DNA of 26,134 bases from UMGS1696 sp963643035 (GTDB lineage: Bacteria; Bacillota; Clostridia; Oscillospirales; CAG-272): the NCBI GenBank assembly GCA_963643035.1, contig CAVIKO010000030.1, forward strand, positions 1-26,134, written 5' to 3'. Both the position numbers and the translations under genes were made by a program. The notes beneath the pieces were generated by a model, which was not told the DNA's origin, searched no databases, and was given only the letters and a program-made list of their open reading frames with translations. This document shows, piece after piece, positions 1 to 7,582 of the stretch (position 1 is the stretch's first letter; each line of letters begins with the position of its first letter).

Positions 1-339
1 TTAATTGATATTTTGCAAATTACATAGATGTTTACAAAAGTAGGATTTATTTGCCGCTTTCCTATTGCAATTTCAGTGCGAACGCGTTATAATATTTTGA
101 CATGTTGCACATAATACATTCGCATTTTTTTGCATAAAATGTGTAGCAATAATGACAATAGCAGCTATGGCAAATAAATCCCAGGTTGGTTGCCAAAAAA
201 TATATAATTTACATCAAAAATTAAGAATGTTTAATTCTATATCGGGAGATCAAATTAGTAATTGAGATAGACAACCCGCCTCTCGAAAATTTCTACATTA
301 CTTTGCTTTCACAAACACTTACATCAGTATACACTCCTT
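1..339. other. AT-rich stretch without a recognisable gene
   Basis: No open frame with a ribosome binding site is visible on either strand. The stretch is clearly more AT-rich than the rest of the window. It holds a perfect 13-base inverted repeat (GGATTTATTTGCC at 43-55, its complement at 169-181) enclosing 113 bases, with TTATAAT and TTGACA-like words between the arms but no well-spaced promoter. It ends in the strong hairpin that begins at 340. Confidence 0.6.
43..181. repeat. 13-bp perfect inverted repeat with 113-bp spacer
   Basis: The arms GGATTTATTTGCC (43-55) and GGCAAATAAATCC (169-181) are exact reverse complements. A weaker nested pair (ctattgc near 62 and caatag near 157) lies inside. 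The arm length and spacing fit an invertible segment, the ends of a tiny mobile element, or chance in AT-rich DNA. No recombinase gene is in the window. Confidence 0.4.
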
Positions 340-389
340 CACCGGGACTCACTACAACAAAATACCAGTGAGTCCCGGTGTTTTATCTT
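340..389 (+). terminator. Strong hairpin with T-rich tail
   Basis: A 14-bp perfect stem (340-353 with 367-380) and a 13-base loop are followed by TTTTATCTT. This has the form of an intrinsic terminator for plus-strand transcription entering from the left. Unusually, its 3' arm ends in the GTG that opens the following reading frame, so it could instead act as a leader hairpin or attenuator for that gene. Confidence 0.7.
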
Positions 390-935
390 AAAAAATTGAT
401 TTGCCCTAACTGTAAATCGGAAGTCCCCGACACCGCTAAATTCTGCGAAACATGCGGTGCAGCAATTCAAACTCAAGTACAAACGCAACCGCCGCCTCAG
501 CGGTATCAACAGTATATAAATCAAAACTATTATTATCAGCAGCCGAATGTCGCATGTGCTACCGTTGTTGATTTCGGTGGTGCGATTTCAAGATTGTTCT
601 CAAACTATTTTGTATTCCAAGGACGTGCAACCAGAAGCGAATACTGGTGGGCATATCTGTTTTGTTGGATTGTGCGGCTTTTCGTTTGTATTCCTTTTGT
701 AGGATGGATAATTAATTTAGGTATGCTGATTCCGATGGTATCATGTGGGGTACGTCGGCTTCATGATGCCGGTTACTCGGGATGGTATTATCTGTTTTCA
801 TTAATCCCGGTTGTCGGTGTTGTTGTTATGATAATACTTCTTGCTCAGCCCAGTGTGCCGGATAATCAGTGGGGACTCTCAGCACCCGGAACTGTTACTA
901 ACGCAACAAACTGCCAAAATAATGACGTAAGATAA
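378..935 (+). CDS. Zinc-ribbon DUF805 family membrane protein
   Basis: A small membrane protein of unknown function. Residues 9-27 form a double-CxxC zinc ribbon (ICPNC and FCETCG). A Gln/Tyr-rich linker follows to about residue 55. From about residue 70 the DUF805 signature is seen: FQGRATRSEYWW, hydrophobic segments near 90-115, a conserved RRLHDAGYSGW, another membrane segment near 135-155, and QPSVPDNQWG at the end. DUF805 proteins (YhaH-like) are widespread integral membrane proteins without a settled function; a zinc ribbon in front of DUF805 is common in Firmicutes. The start is uncertain: GTG at 378 lies in the 3' arm of a hairpin, TTG at 396 would begin just before the first CxxC, and neither has a Shine-Dalgarno site. 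The gene ends 21 bases before the next frame. The family call is firm, the start is not. Confidence 0.8.
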   Translation: MFYLKKLICPNCKSEVPDTAKFCETCGAAIQTQVQTQPPPQRYQQYINQNYYYQQPNVACATVVDFGGAISRLFSNYFVFQGRATRSEYWWAYLFCWIVRLFVCIPFVGWIINLGMLIPMVSCGVRRLHDAGYSGWYYLFSLIPVVGVVVMIILLAQPSVPDNQWGLSAPGTVTNATNCQNNDVR

Positions 936-956
936 GTCTTTGATATTCACTTTATA

Positions 957-2431
957 ATGCGACTGTTTAAGCTCGCTGTTCTGACAGCGTTATTTATCAC
1001 GCTTGCAGGTGTTCTCCGAGGAGAACTGCCGTTAAACCACTGTCATGTTTTGACTGAAAACACCTGCACCTCTCCTGCGGTGTGCACACTTTGTATGCAT
1101 ACTATATATCCCGCAAAGCCTCATACTATCATAGACGCGACATGTGAGGAGAGTGCATACTGTGTTGATTGCGGTACTGTCTTTTCTCCACCGCGAGGAC
1201 ACATATACAAGGCCAGAACATGTCTTGAACCCAAAAAATGCGTTGTCTGCGGCAAGTACAGCGGTGTACCGAAAATCATACCGTTGTCGATTCCACATGC
1301 ACAACAGCGTCCTATTGCTCGGAGTGCATGACCGTATTCGCCCCTCCTCTCGGTCACGATATAACCGCCGCGACATGTACGCAAAAGAGTACATGCTCAC
1401 GCTGTGGAGAGGTATTCGGCAAAGCTCTCGGACACGATGTGAAAAAAGCAACATGCACAAAGCCGATAACCTGCCTAAGATGCGGCAAAACCTTCGGGAA
1501 GAAACTAGGTCATGACGTGGTATCCGCTACCTGTACAAAGGGGGGATACTGTCGCAGGTGCGGCAAAGCCTTCTCTCCTGCCCTCGGACATAAAATCGTT
1601 CCCGCAACATGTGTGTCCAGTAAGCATTGTTCGCGATGCGGAACCGTGTTTGCTCCCGCTATCGGACATAAATGGACAAGCTCGGTATTACGTTATCCCA
1701 CATGTGTCGGAAATGGTTCAAAGCTGTTCCAATGCTCGACTTGCGGAGAAAAGTATTATGAAGCTATTCCCGCTGTCGGACACAGCTACCTGTATGACAA
1801 AAGCAGTGCCACATGCAGTGTATGCGGCTATCATCGTATACAACTCAATGTGGGCATGCTTTACCAGGGAAGAGCATACCCTAACGGATGCGAAAGTGTA
1901 TCCGCTGTTATGGCACTGCGGTATATGGGCATAGATATTTCGGTTGACACGTTTATAGAATACTACCTATCTAAGGCATCTCTTCCGCATAACGGTGTCG
2001 GAGCAAACCCGAGATATTCTTTCATAGGAGATCCGCGTTTATCATCAGGCTATTACTGTTTTGCTCCCGCTATAGGAAACGCGGTAAACAGCCTGATTGA
2101 CAAAAACAAATACTACTGTACCGTTCACGATGGAGTTTCACTTGAATCCCTGTGCAGAAACTATATTGACTGCGGAATACCCGTTGTAATATGGTCTACT
2201 CTTGGGATGTCACCGCTTAGCTATACAAGCCACAGCTGGCAAATCAGCGGAACGGGCGAGACGCATTACCTGATTCGCAATCTTCATTGTGTTTTGCTCA
2301 CAGGATATGATGACACGTACTATTACATCAACGATCCGCTCAGAGGACAGGTCGTTTATTTAAAAAGTACTGTCAACGCATCCTTCCTATCTCTCGGAAG
2401 TCAGGCAGTAACCATATCAAAAGGAGGATAA
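957..2431 (+). pseudogene. Secreted CCCH-repeat protein with C39-like peptidase domain, frameshifted
   Basis: Two overlapping frames (957-1331 and 1238-2431) make one protein of about 491 residues if a single A is added to the A-run at 1272-1275. It starts with a signal peptide (MRLFKLAVLTALFITLAG). Eight units of 26 residues follow, each C-x5-C-x2-C-x9-H (for example TCTQKSTCSRCGEVFG then KALGH), with a longer ninth unit and a tenth remnant. These are likely zinc-binding modules. The last 200 residues resemble C39-like papain-fold peptidases: QGRAYPNGCESVS with the probable oxyanion Gln and catalytic Cys, HCVLLTGYD with the His, and YINDPLRG with the Asp/Asn. Adding one A restores the exact C-x9-H spacing in repeat 3, so the shift is either a sequencing error or a recent mutation. 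No Shine-Dalgarno site precedes ATG 957. No wall anchor was seen. The substrate is unknown. Confidence 0.75.
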
Positions 2432-2497
2432 TTTTTTTCATTGCGTTTTTCCGATCATAAAACATGTTCATCTACACAACAATTTCATTTACACAAC

Positions 2498-2566
2498 AAG
2501 GAGAAAAACATGAAATCAAAACCACCAGTGAAACTGGTGGTATGCACAAGCCCTAGAAGGGCATAG
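2498..2566 (+). pseudogene. Orphan ribosome binding site and first codons of a truncated gene
   Basis: AAGGAG at 2498-2503, six bases before ATG 2510, is one of the best initiation sites in this part of the window. Only about four codons (M-K-S-K) precede the end of the IS200-like element; the frame then runs through element sequence to TAG at 2564-2566 (18 codons). It looks like the 5' tip of a gene whose body was lost on or after insertion. Only about 15 bases separate the far end of the element from the next gene's terminator, so no continuation is present. Confidence 0.45.
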
Positions 2567-2648
2567 GACTAGCTGCGCCTTAAGACGCATTGAAATAGTC
2601 CGCCAATCGCATCTATTTTACGGGCAGCCACTTAAGTGGCTGTCTTTT
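2520..2648 (-). other. Structured downstream end of the IS200-like element
   Basis: Between the transposase stop and the element end lie about 130 bases without coding capacity but with three hairpins: a 9-bp stem at 2520-2540, a GCCC/GGGC stem near 2550-2562, and the palindrome at 2625-2642. In related TnpB-carrying elements the matching end is transcribed as a guide RNA; no TnpB is here, so a function is only speculation. Confidence 0.4.
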
Positions 2649-2652
2649 TTAT
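2625..2652 (+). terminator. Intrinsic terminator facing the transposase gene
   Basis: The perfect 18-base palindrome CAGCCACTTAAGTGGCTG (2625-2642) is followed by TCTTTTTTAT. It would stop plus-strand transcription from the flank before it runs antisense through the transposase gene. IS200-type elements are known to shield themselves with terminators. Confidence 0.65.
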
Positions 2653-3118
2653 GTCTTCTTATTCTTGTCACCCGTGAACGGGTCTACGTATTCCGTCAAG
2701 CTAATCTGATCTGATGCAATATCTTCCTGCAGTTGGTTTCGCACATATTCTGCTATCTTCTTTTCGTTTTTCCCAACTGTGTCTACATAATATCCTCTGC
2801 ACCAGAAATGTCGGTTCCCATGTTTATACTTCAAATTGGCGTGCCTGTCGAATATCATCAGGCTACTCTTCCCTTTCAGATATCCCATAAACTGAGAACG
2901 CTTAAACTTGGCGGTATGCTTACCAACATATGTATATGATCTGGGCATGCCTCTGCCTCATGTATCGTCACCCCCTTTTGTTCGCACAGTTGTCTTAATA
3001 TTTTTCCTATATCTGCTTTGATTTTTCCATATATTATTTGTCTTCTGTATTTCGGCGCAAATACAATATGATACTTGCAATTCCACTTCGAATGTGATAA
3101 ACTATTTGTGTCAGTCAT
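2649..3118 (-). pseudogene. tnpA: IS200-type HUH transposase, frameshifted
   Basis: This is the Y1 transposase that moves the element as single-stranded DNA. The start at 3118 has AGGAGG about five bases upstream. The N-terminal part (2876-3118) reads KWNCKYHIVFAPKYRRQ and carries the metal-binding HUH motif as CPDHIHMLVSIPP. The C-terminal part (2649-2948 frame) reads SQFMGYLKGKSS, RHFWCRGYYVDTVGKN and EYVRNQLQED, the last holding the catalytic tyrosine. The two parts are in different frames. Adding one A to the AA at 2897-2898 (plus strand) joins them as SLSVSQFMGYL, giving the usual length of about 155 residues. It is either inactivated or carries a sequencing error. Confidence 0.85.
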
Positions 3119-3245
3119 GACGTCCTCCTATGTTTTTTGATACGGTTGGCGAACCTTTATCATTATATTATACGAGGTCTTTTTCTTGCATCTAAAGATT
3201 TTGATTCCACCGGCATAGCTGGTGGTTTTTTCCCGCTTAAGCTAC

Positions 3246-3285
3246 AATAAAAGAACCGTCACACTGAATAGTATGACGATTCTTA
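3246..3285 (-). terminator. Terminator of the Na/phosphate symporter gene
   Basis: On the minus strand a stem AAGAATCGTCA / TGACGGTTCTT, with one mismatch or G-T pair, is followed by TTTTATT. It lies 15 bases after the stop of the symporter gene. The IS200-like element sits just beyond it. Confidence 0.75.
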
Positions 3286-3299
3286 GGATAGATACGGGG

Positions 3300-5068
3300 T
3301 TATTTCTTCATGAGCGGCACAAGATATTCATCTCTTCTGTGATGCAGCTCCTCCGAGTAGGCGGGATCCACTTCCTTATGGAGGTCGCGCAGGTACTCAT
3401 GATGGTTTTTGCGGATTTCTTCATTGTTGCGTGAAAGAATCAGTACGCCTACGCTGGAACATTGGTCGGAGGCGCGTTCCAGATAGGTCAGAGTTTCAAG
3501 GAAGATGATTCCTGCGCTGACGGTACACAAACCGGATTTCAACCGTTCGATATGGCTGTCGCGTAGGTACTGCACCATATCATCGATCGTTTCCTCAAGC
3601 GGTTCAATCCGACGCGCCAGCTGCTCGTCGTTCTGTTCAAACGCCAGAGTCGCCATATCGATGATTTCACTGACAGCGCGAAAGATGCTGTGCAGTTCTT
3701 CCTTCGCACGATCGGAGAACACAACCTTTTCGCGATGAATCCGTTCGGCAAATTCGTTGATGTTGGTGGCATAGTCGCCGATGCGCTCAAAATCCGTGAC
3801 CGTCTGCATGAGAATGTTGACAATCTCGTTCTGTCCGTCATCCACGACATTCTTCGAGAGATTTACAAGGAAGTTCTCCGCGTTGTCGGTAAATTCGTCG
3901 ATCCGTTCCTCCCGTGTTTCGATGGAAACGGTCGTTTCCTCACTGTACGCGGAGAGCTGCGTGATGCTGTCCGCAAAATTCTGATGGGTCAATCTGCCCA
4001 TCACACCGATAGCGTTCGTGCATTCCGCAATCGCCATGGAGGGTACGACTATCAGTTTTTCATCGAGGGTGTGGAGCGAGGCATAGTCGTCCTGTTCAAC
4101 GTGCTTGTCCNNNNNNNNNNACCCGTAAACGGCAGGAGAACGATGGCGGTAACCAGATTGAAGAGGGTCTGGAAATTCGCGATGTCGCCGCTTGTGCAGA
4201 TTTTTTCCCAAAGTTCCGGGAACGCGCCGCAGGTTTTCAGAACGGTCATGATGATGATAAAGAGGACCGTGCCGATGACGTTGAAAATGATGTGGGCAAT
4301 ACCGGTACGTTTTGCGTCTTTTGAGGAACCAATGGAGCAGACCATAGCGGTAGTGACGCAGGTGCCGATGTTGATGCCCATAATCATTGGATAGACCAGA
4401 TTGAAGCTCAAGGCTCCGGTAACGGATAACGCCTGGAGCATACCGACCATGGCGGAAGAACTCTGAACGATCATTGTACAGACAATGCCCGTCAAAATGC
4501 TCAGAACCGGAATGTCGGCGAATCGCGCAAGCATATTCACAAATGCGGGCGAACTGGAAAGCGGCTCCACGGCAGCGGTCATATTCATCAGACCCGTGAA
4601 CAGAACTGCAAACCCGGCAAAAATTTCTCCCACCGATTTGCTGTTGCCGCGTTTGATAAACATAATGAGAATGATGGCGACAAACATGGAGATCGGCGCA
4701 AGGGTGGACGGCTTACACAATTCAAGCACCCAGTTGCCGCTTGAATCGATGTCCATGAGTCGGATGATCTGTGCGGTGACGGTGGTGCCGATATTCGCGC
4801 CGAGTACGATACAGACAGCCTGCCGGAGATTGAGAATCCCCGCAGTGATGAGTCCAACCGTGATGACGATGGTGGCAGTAGAGCTTTGGATGATCGAGGT
4901 CACAAGAGTACCTGTCAGCACACCAAGAAAGGCGTTGGACGTAACCTTTTCAAGCACCCTTTTCAGTGCCGCGCCGGACGCGTTTTTCAGACCTTCGCTC
5001 ATGATTTCCATGCCGTATAAGAACATGGCAAGTCCACCGAGCAGAGAAATGATGGAGAAAATATTCAA
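3300..5068 (-). CDS. Na/Pi cotransporter family protein with PhoU-like C-terminal domain
   Basis: A membrane symporter predicted to bring in phosphate with sodium. The N-terminal half has two Na/Pi-cotransporter repeats with their QSS motifs (SIIQSSTATIVITVGLITAG and TMIVQSSSAMVGMLQALS) and GANIGTTVTAQ / GINIGTCVTTAM. The C-terminal half (minus strand of 3300-4110) is a helical PhoU-like domain with the typical DFERIGDYATNINEFAERI and TYLERASDQCSSVGV. A ten-N gap at 4111-4120 interrupts the linker; the frame changes across it, so some tens of bases are probably missing. The ATG at 5233 overlaps a -10 box, so translation must begin later; TTG at 5068 (LNIFSIISLLGGLAMFLYG) matches where family members begin, though no clear Shine-Dalgarno precedes it. 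It has its own promoter and terminator. Confidence 0.88.
4111..4120. other. Scaffold gap (10 N)
   Basis: The gap lies inside the symporter gene, between LLPFTG and DKHVEQDDY. The two sides do not overlap in sequence, and the frame is not kept with ten bases, so the number is a placeholder. The missing linker is probably 10-20 residues by comparison with the family (inference). Confidence 0.9.
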
Positions 5069-5226
5069 TTTTGATGCCGCAGAAAAACCGCCTTTTGCCG
5101 TCTGCCGGTTGTAAATCGATGGATCGCCTACCGGAAACCGCGCAAAACAGTTTTTCTCTTCCTTTCCATGAACGGCTCGTCTCTGGGCACGTTCCAAGTT
5201 TATTTTTGACTTTGATTTTGCATACA
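5069..5226 (-). promoter_or_regulatory. Long untranslated leader of the Na/Pi symporter gene
   Basis: The leader is about 155 bases from the inferred transcription start to TTG 5068. It contains pairable segments (CCGGTAGGCGATCC...CAACCGG) and a short frame ATG...TAG of 13 codons. It stays open in the symporter frame but encodes a charged, low-complexity stretch unlike the family. No known riboswitch was recognised. Confidence 0.35.
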
Positions 5227-5231
5227 CCTGC

Positions 5232-5237
5232 ATTATA
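5232..5237 (-). promoter_or_regulatory. Extended -10 promoter of the symporter gene
   Basis: On the minus strand TGCTATAAT is a perfect extended -10; no good -35 lies at the right distance. The predicted start is near 5225. This rules out the ATG at 5233 as the translation start. Confidence 0.65.
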
Positions 5238-5458
5238 GCAGGAGCGTTTGAACAAAAACGATGTAAAATGTGTACGATGTGTTAAAACTAACGTTTCCCG
5301 ATGAAAAACGGAAATCTACACAAAATTATGTGTGGTTCATGTAAAATCTCTGTAAGATGAAAAAAATTTCATACGCGAGAGGAATAGTTAGGATACGCCG
5401 ATGCGAAGAAACGCTGATAAGATGTCAATATTGCATTTAAAAACCTGTAAGCCGAGGT

Positions 5459-5486
5459 AAAAAAAGGACGGCAAAAACACCGTCCC
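5459..5486 (-). terminator. Terminator of the CapA-like gene
   Basis: On the minus strand the GGACGG/CCGTCC stem, with a T-rich loop, is followed by seven T's. It lies about 30 bases past the stop at 5514. Between it and the symporter promoter (5238-5458) nothing coding was recognised. Confidence 0.75.
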
Positions 5487-5513
5487 GGTATGCAATATGG
5501 AAAACTGTGGGAT

Positions 5514-6600
5514 TTAATCCGCAACGAATGGATCAGGCGCATTGAGAATCCACGGTTCCTCCGTATCAGCTTTAAAGGTGAGAAACGACGTGTTCCAAGA
5601 AAGAACGGAACCGTTTTCCGTGCGGATTTCCACCTCCAATACCGTATGTCTGCGATCCGTCAGGCGTTCCCCGCCGGATAAAAACGCGCCAAGCCCATAG
5701 ACGATCTGTGATCCGCCGACCTCTTTTGCCACTGGCTCACCATCTGGATCTACGTCCACCAAGACCAGATCTGCGCCACGCTCGGCACAGAGTCCGGCAA
5801 AGGCCAATACCTCCGTCTCGGACACCGGATGCGCGTCGTCCACAGTCAAGTAGACAGAGACAAAGGCACATTTTTCCCGTGCGCTGTCAATCCACGCAAG
5901 AACCGCCTCGTCATAGGGTACAGCATATGTATCATCCGGATCGGATAGCTGCACGGAGGTCGGATATACACCGACGGTCACGCCATTTTGGGTACGATAG
6001 ACCGCATGGGTACTGTCTCCCCAGTCGATGCCATATTCCGCCAGAGCCGCAATCGTGTCGGACAGTCCGTCAGCACCGTAATCCAGACTGTGCGGTGCGG
6101 CAAGGGATACAGTGTCGATCCCGCCGTTTGTGAGGATTTTCGCGTGATAGGTTGGCGCCATATACCAGCTCCGTTCCGTTTTCTGACGGGTTGACAGAGC
6201 GGCGTTGTCGGTCAACACCGTATCGAGGAGGGAGAAGGTCATCATGTCGTATGCGAATCGTCCGGTACATCCAGACAGCCACGGCTTTGTACCGACTTCA
6301 AGAACCGCTGCATTGAAAGTGCCATGCGTGTGAGTGCCAAGCATGGAGCCGATTACGACGCTGCCCGTGAAGTGGAGTCGAAGCATCTCGTACGCATCCG
6401 CCGGTTCCGAGAGATCGGACAGGGCGTCGCNNNNNNNNNNGGGCGTCGCTTGCCGTATCCGCGGAAAGTGGGGAGGGATCCGAGCGCGGTGGAAGATAGG
6501 TGGTACTGCCGAAGAGAAACTGTATCGCCATGAGGGAAACAGTCAGAATACCAAGTACCACACCGCCGACCGTTTGCCGTATTCGGGTGCCGATACGCAT
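5514..6600 (-). CDS. CapA family (PGA_cap) protein, membrane-anchored and divergent
   Basis: A protein of the poly-gamma-glutamate CapA / metallophosphatase-like fold. ATG 6600 follows AAAGGAGG. Residues 10-32 are a membrane anchor (VGGVVLGILTVSLMAIQFLF). The CapA pattern follows: FTGSVVIGSMLG, NGGIDTVSLAAPHSLDYGADGL, then GVYPTS and GGSQIVYGLGAFLSGG. A ten-N gap at 6431-6440 has GGGCGTCGC on both sides; merging these nine bases joins both halves in one frame (TASDALSDLSEPADAYEML), giving about 355 residues. Family metal-binding signatures are altered: GD is GS, NNH is APH, HWG is absent, GHHPH is DVDPDG and GNF is GAF. Loss of hydrolase activity is possible. It is probably outside the cell, held by the N-terminal helix. 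Confidence 0.78.
6431..6440. other. Scaffold gap (10 N) with overlapping flanks
   Basis: GGGCGTCGC occurs at 6422-6430 and again at 6441-6449. Collapsing the two copies restores a continuous reading frame in the CapA-like gene, so the true gap is probably zero and the two contigs overlap. Confidence 0.8.
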
Positions 6601-6663
6601 GGGAATGCCTCCTTTTTCTCAGATTCCGCACGTTTTATATTGCTTTTCGTGCCGCAGTATATA

Positions 6664-6727
6664 TGAAAAACGTTGATTTAAGGTTGCTTTTGCATCAAAA
6701 AGCAACTCAATCCAAGGCTTTTGCCAC
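6664..6727 (-). repeat. Intergenic repeat, copy A, upstream of the CapA-like gene
   Basis: Read on the minus strand it has GGCAAAAGCCTTGGATT, a hairpin GTTGC-TTTTTGATGCAAAA-GCAAC, then CCTTAAATCAAC running into TTTTTCATATATACTGC. The blocks CAAAAGCCTTGGA, TAAATCAAC and TACTGC recur in the same order near 17727-17788. It points towards the CapA-like gene and may carry its promoter. Confidence 0.5.
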
Positions 6728-6805
6728 AAAAAACAATGTATTCAGCGCATTCTATAGTATACCATAATCCGACGAAAAATGCAAGAGGCGAATTTTGCGC
6801 GATAC

Positions 6806-7573
6806 TCAGACCGCGGCGTTCCAAATGAGATAGAGAATGAGAAGGTGGAGCGGATAAAAGGCGTAGCAGAAATAACGGAAGGGCTTAGCGTGATAGCCCT
6901 GTCTTCCATTGTAGAGCCAAATTGGTACAAGCGCAAAGAGCGCGAAGCCCTGTTGTACAATCTCGATTTCCAGATTTCCGATTGTGAGCGTATAGTAATA
7001 GCTGCCAAGTATTCCGATGTGTAAAACGACAAGGCCCAATAGCTGCAGCAGTCGCAGATACCATTTGTTTCCGCGGAAATAATGGAACACGAGAACAGTC
7101 AGCACCCCCGCGCCATAATAATCCACCATGGTGATTGTACCGATAAGAAACACCGCCGCTACCAGGAGAAACGTAAACAGGTATGCCAAAGGAAGTCTGT
7201 TGGAAAAACGAGTGCGGAGCTTGTCGGACAGCACCATGGTACACAGCGCGATGAGAAAAGTCCACAGTACATTCTGATGGTAGGGATAAAAGACGGTGCC
7301 GCCCGCAATGAGATCAAACGGTATCTCGGAGAGTACTGCGCACACAAGCATTCGGAGCAGGTATTTTTTTACATTCGAGGTATGTGCGTATCCCTCCGCG
7401 ATCATGAATGCAAACAGGGGAAATGCAAGTCTGCCGACACAGGTCAGCCACTCCATCGTGGGAAAAAACGTTGCCCAGAGATGGTCACACAGCATCAGTG
7501 CCATCGCCAACACGTGCATGGTACAGGAATCGATTCCAAAGGATTTTTGTTTGGTCATGGCAGTTTCATCCAT
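6806..7573 (-). CDS. TraX family membrane protein (probable acyltransferase-like)
   Basis: A multi-pass membrane protein of 255 residues with about eight hydrophobic segments. It matches the TraX family: GIDSCTMHVLAMALMLCDHLWATFFP, CVGRLAFPLFAFMIAEGYAHTSNVKKYLLRML, EIPFDL, VDYYGAGVLTVLVFHYFRGNKW and the final FYPLHLLILYLI. TraX was named for F-pilin acetylation; chromosomal copies in Firmicutes are stand-alone and thought to modify an unknown surface molecule. No conjugation gene is nearby, so the name should not suggest transfer. ATG 7573 has GGAG two bases upstream; ATG 7558 (MTKQKSF) is also possible. It begins nine bases after the acetyltransferase stop, so the two are co-transcribed. Confidence 0.88.
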   Translation of the reverse strand: MDETAMTKQKSFGIDSCTMHVLAMALMLCDHLWATFFPTMEWLTCVGRLAFPLFAFMIAEGYAHTSNVKKYLLRMLVCAVLSEIPFDLIAGGTVFYPYHQNVLWTFLIALCTMVLSDKLRTRFSNRLPLAYLFTFLLVAAVFLIGTITMVDYYGAGVLTVLVFHYFRGNKWYLRLLQLLGLVVLHIGILGSYYYTLTIGNLEIEIVQQGFALFALVPIWLYNGRQGYHAKPFRYFCYAFYPLHLLILYLIWNAAV

Positions 7574-7582
7574 TCTCCGCCG

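Larger units (their letters stand above)
2515..3236 (-). mobile_element. IS200/IS605-family element (tnpA only)
   Basis: An element of about 720 bp holds one HUH transposase gene on the minus strand. Its ends are subterminal hairpins rather than inverted terminal repeats, as expected for this family. The downstream end has accaccagt-gaa-actggtggt (2520-2540). The upstream end has ccacc...ggtgg followed by T's (3212-3232). Both hairpins use the same CCACC/GGTGG stem. The exact limits are inferred from the hairpins, since the family makes no target duplication. No tnpB is present. Confidence 0.75.

Noticed and set aside
6806..7573. TraX gene as evidence of a conjugative element
   Set aside because: No relaxase, coupling protein or pilus gene is near, and TraX homologues are common chromosomal genes in Firmicutes.
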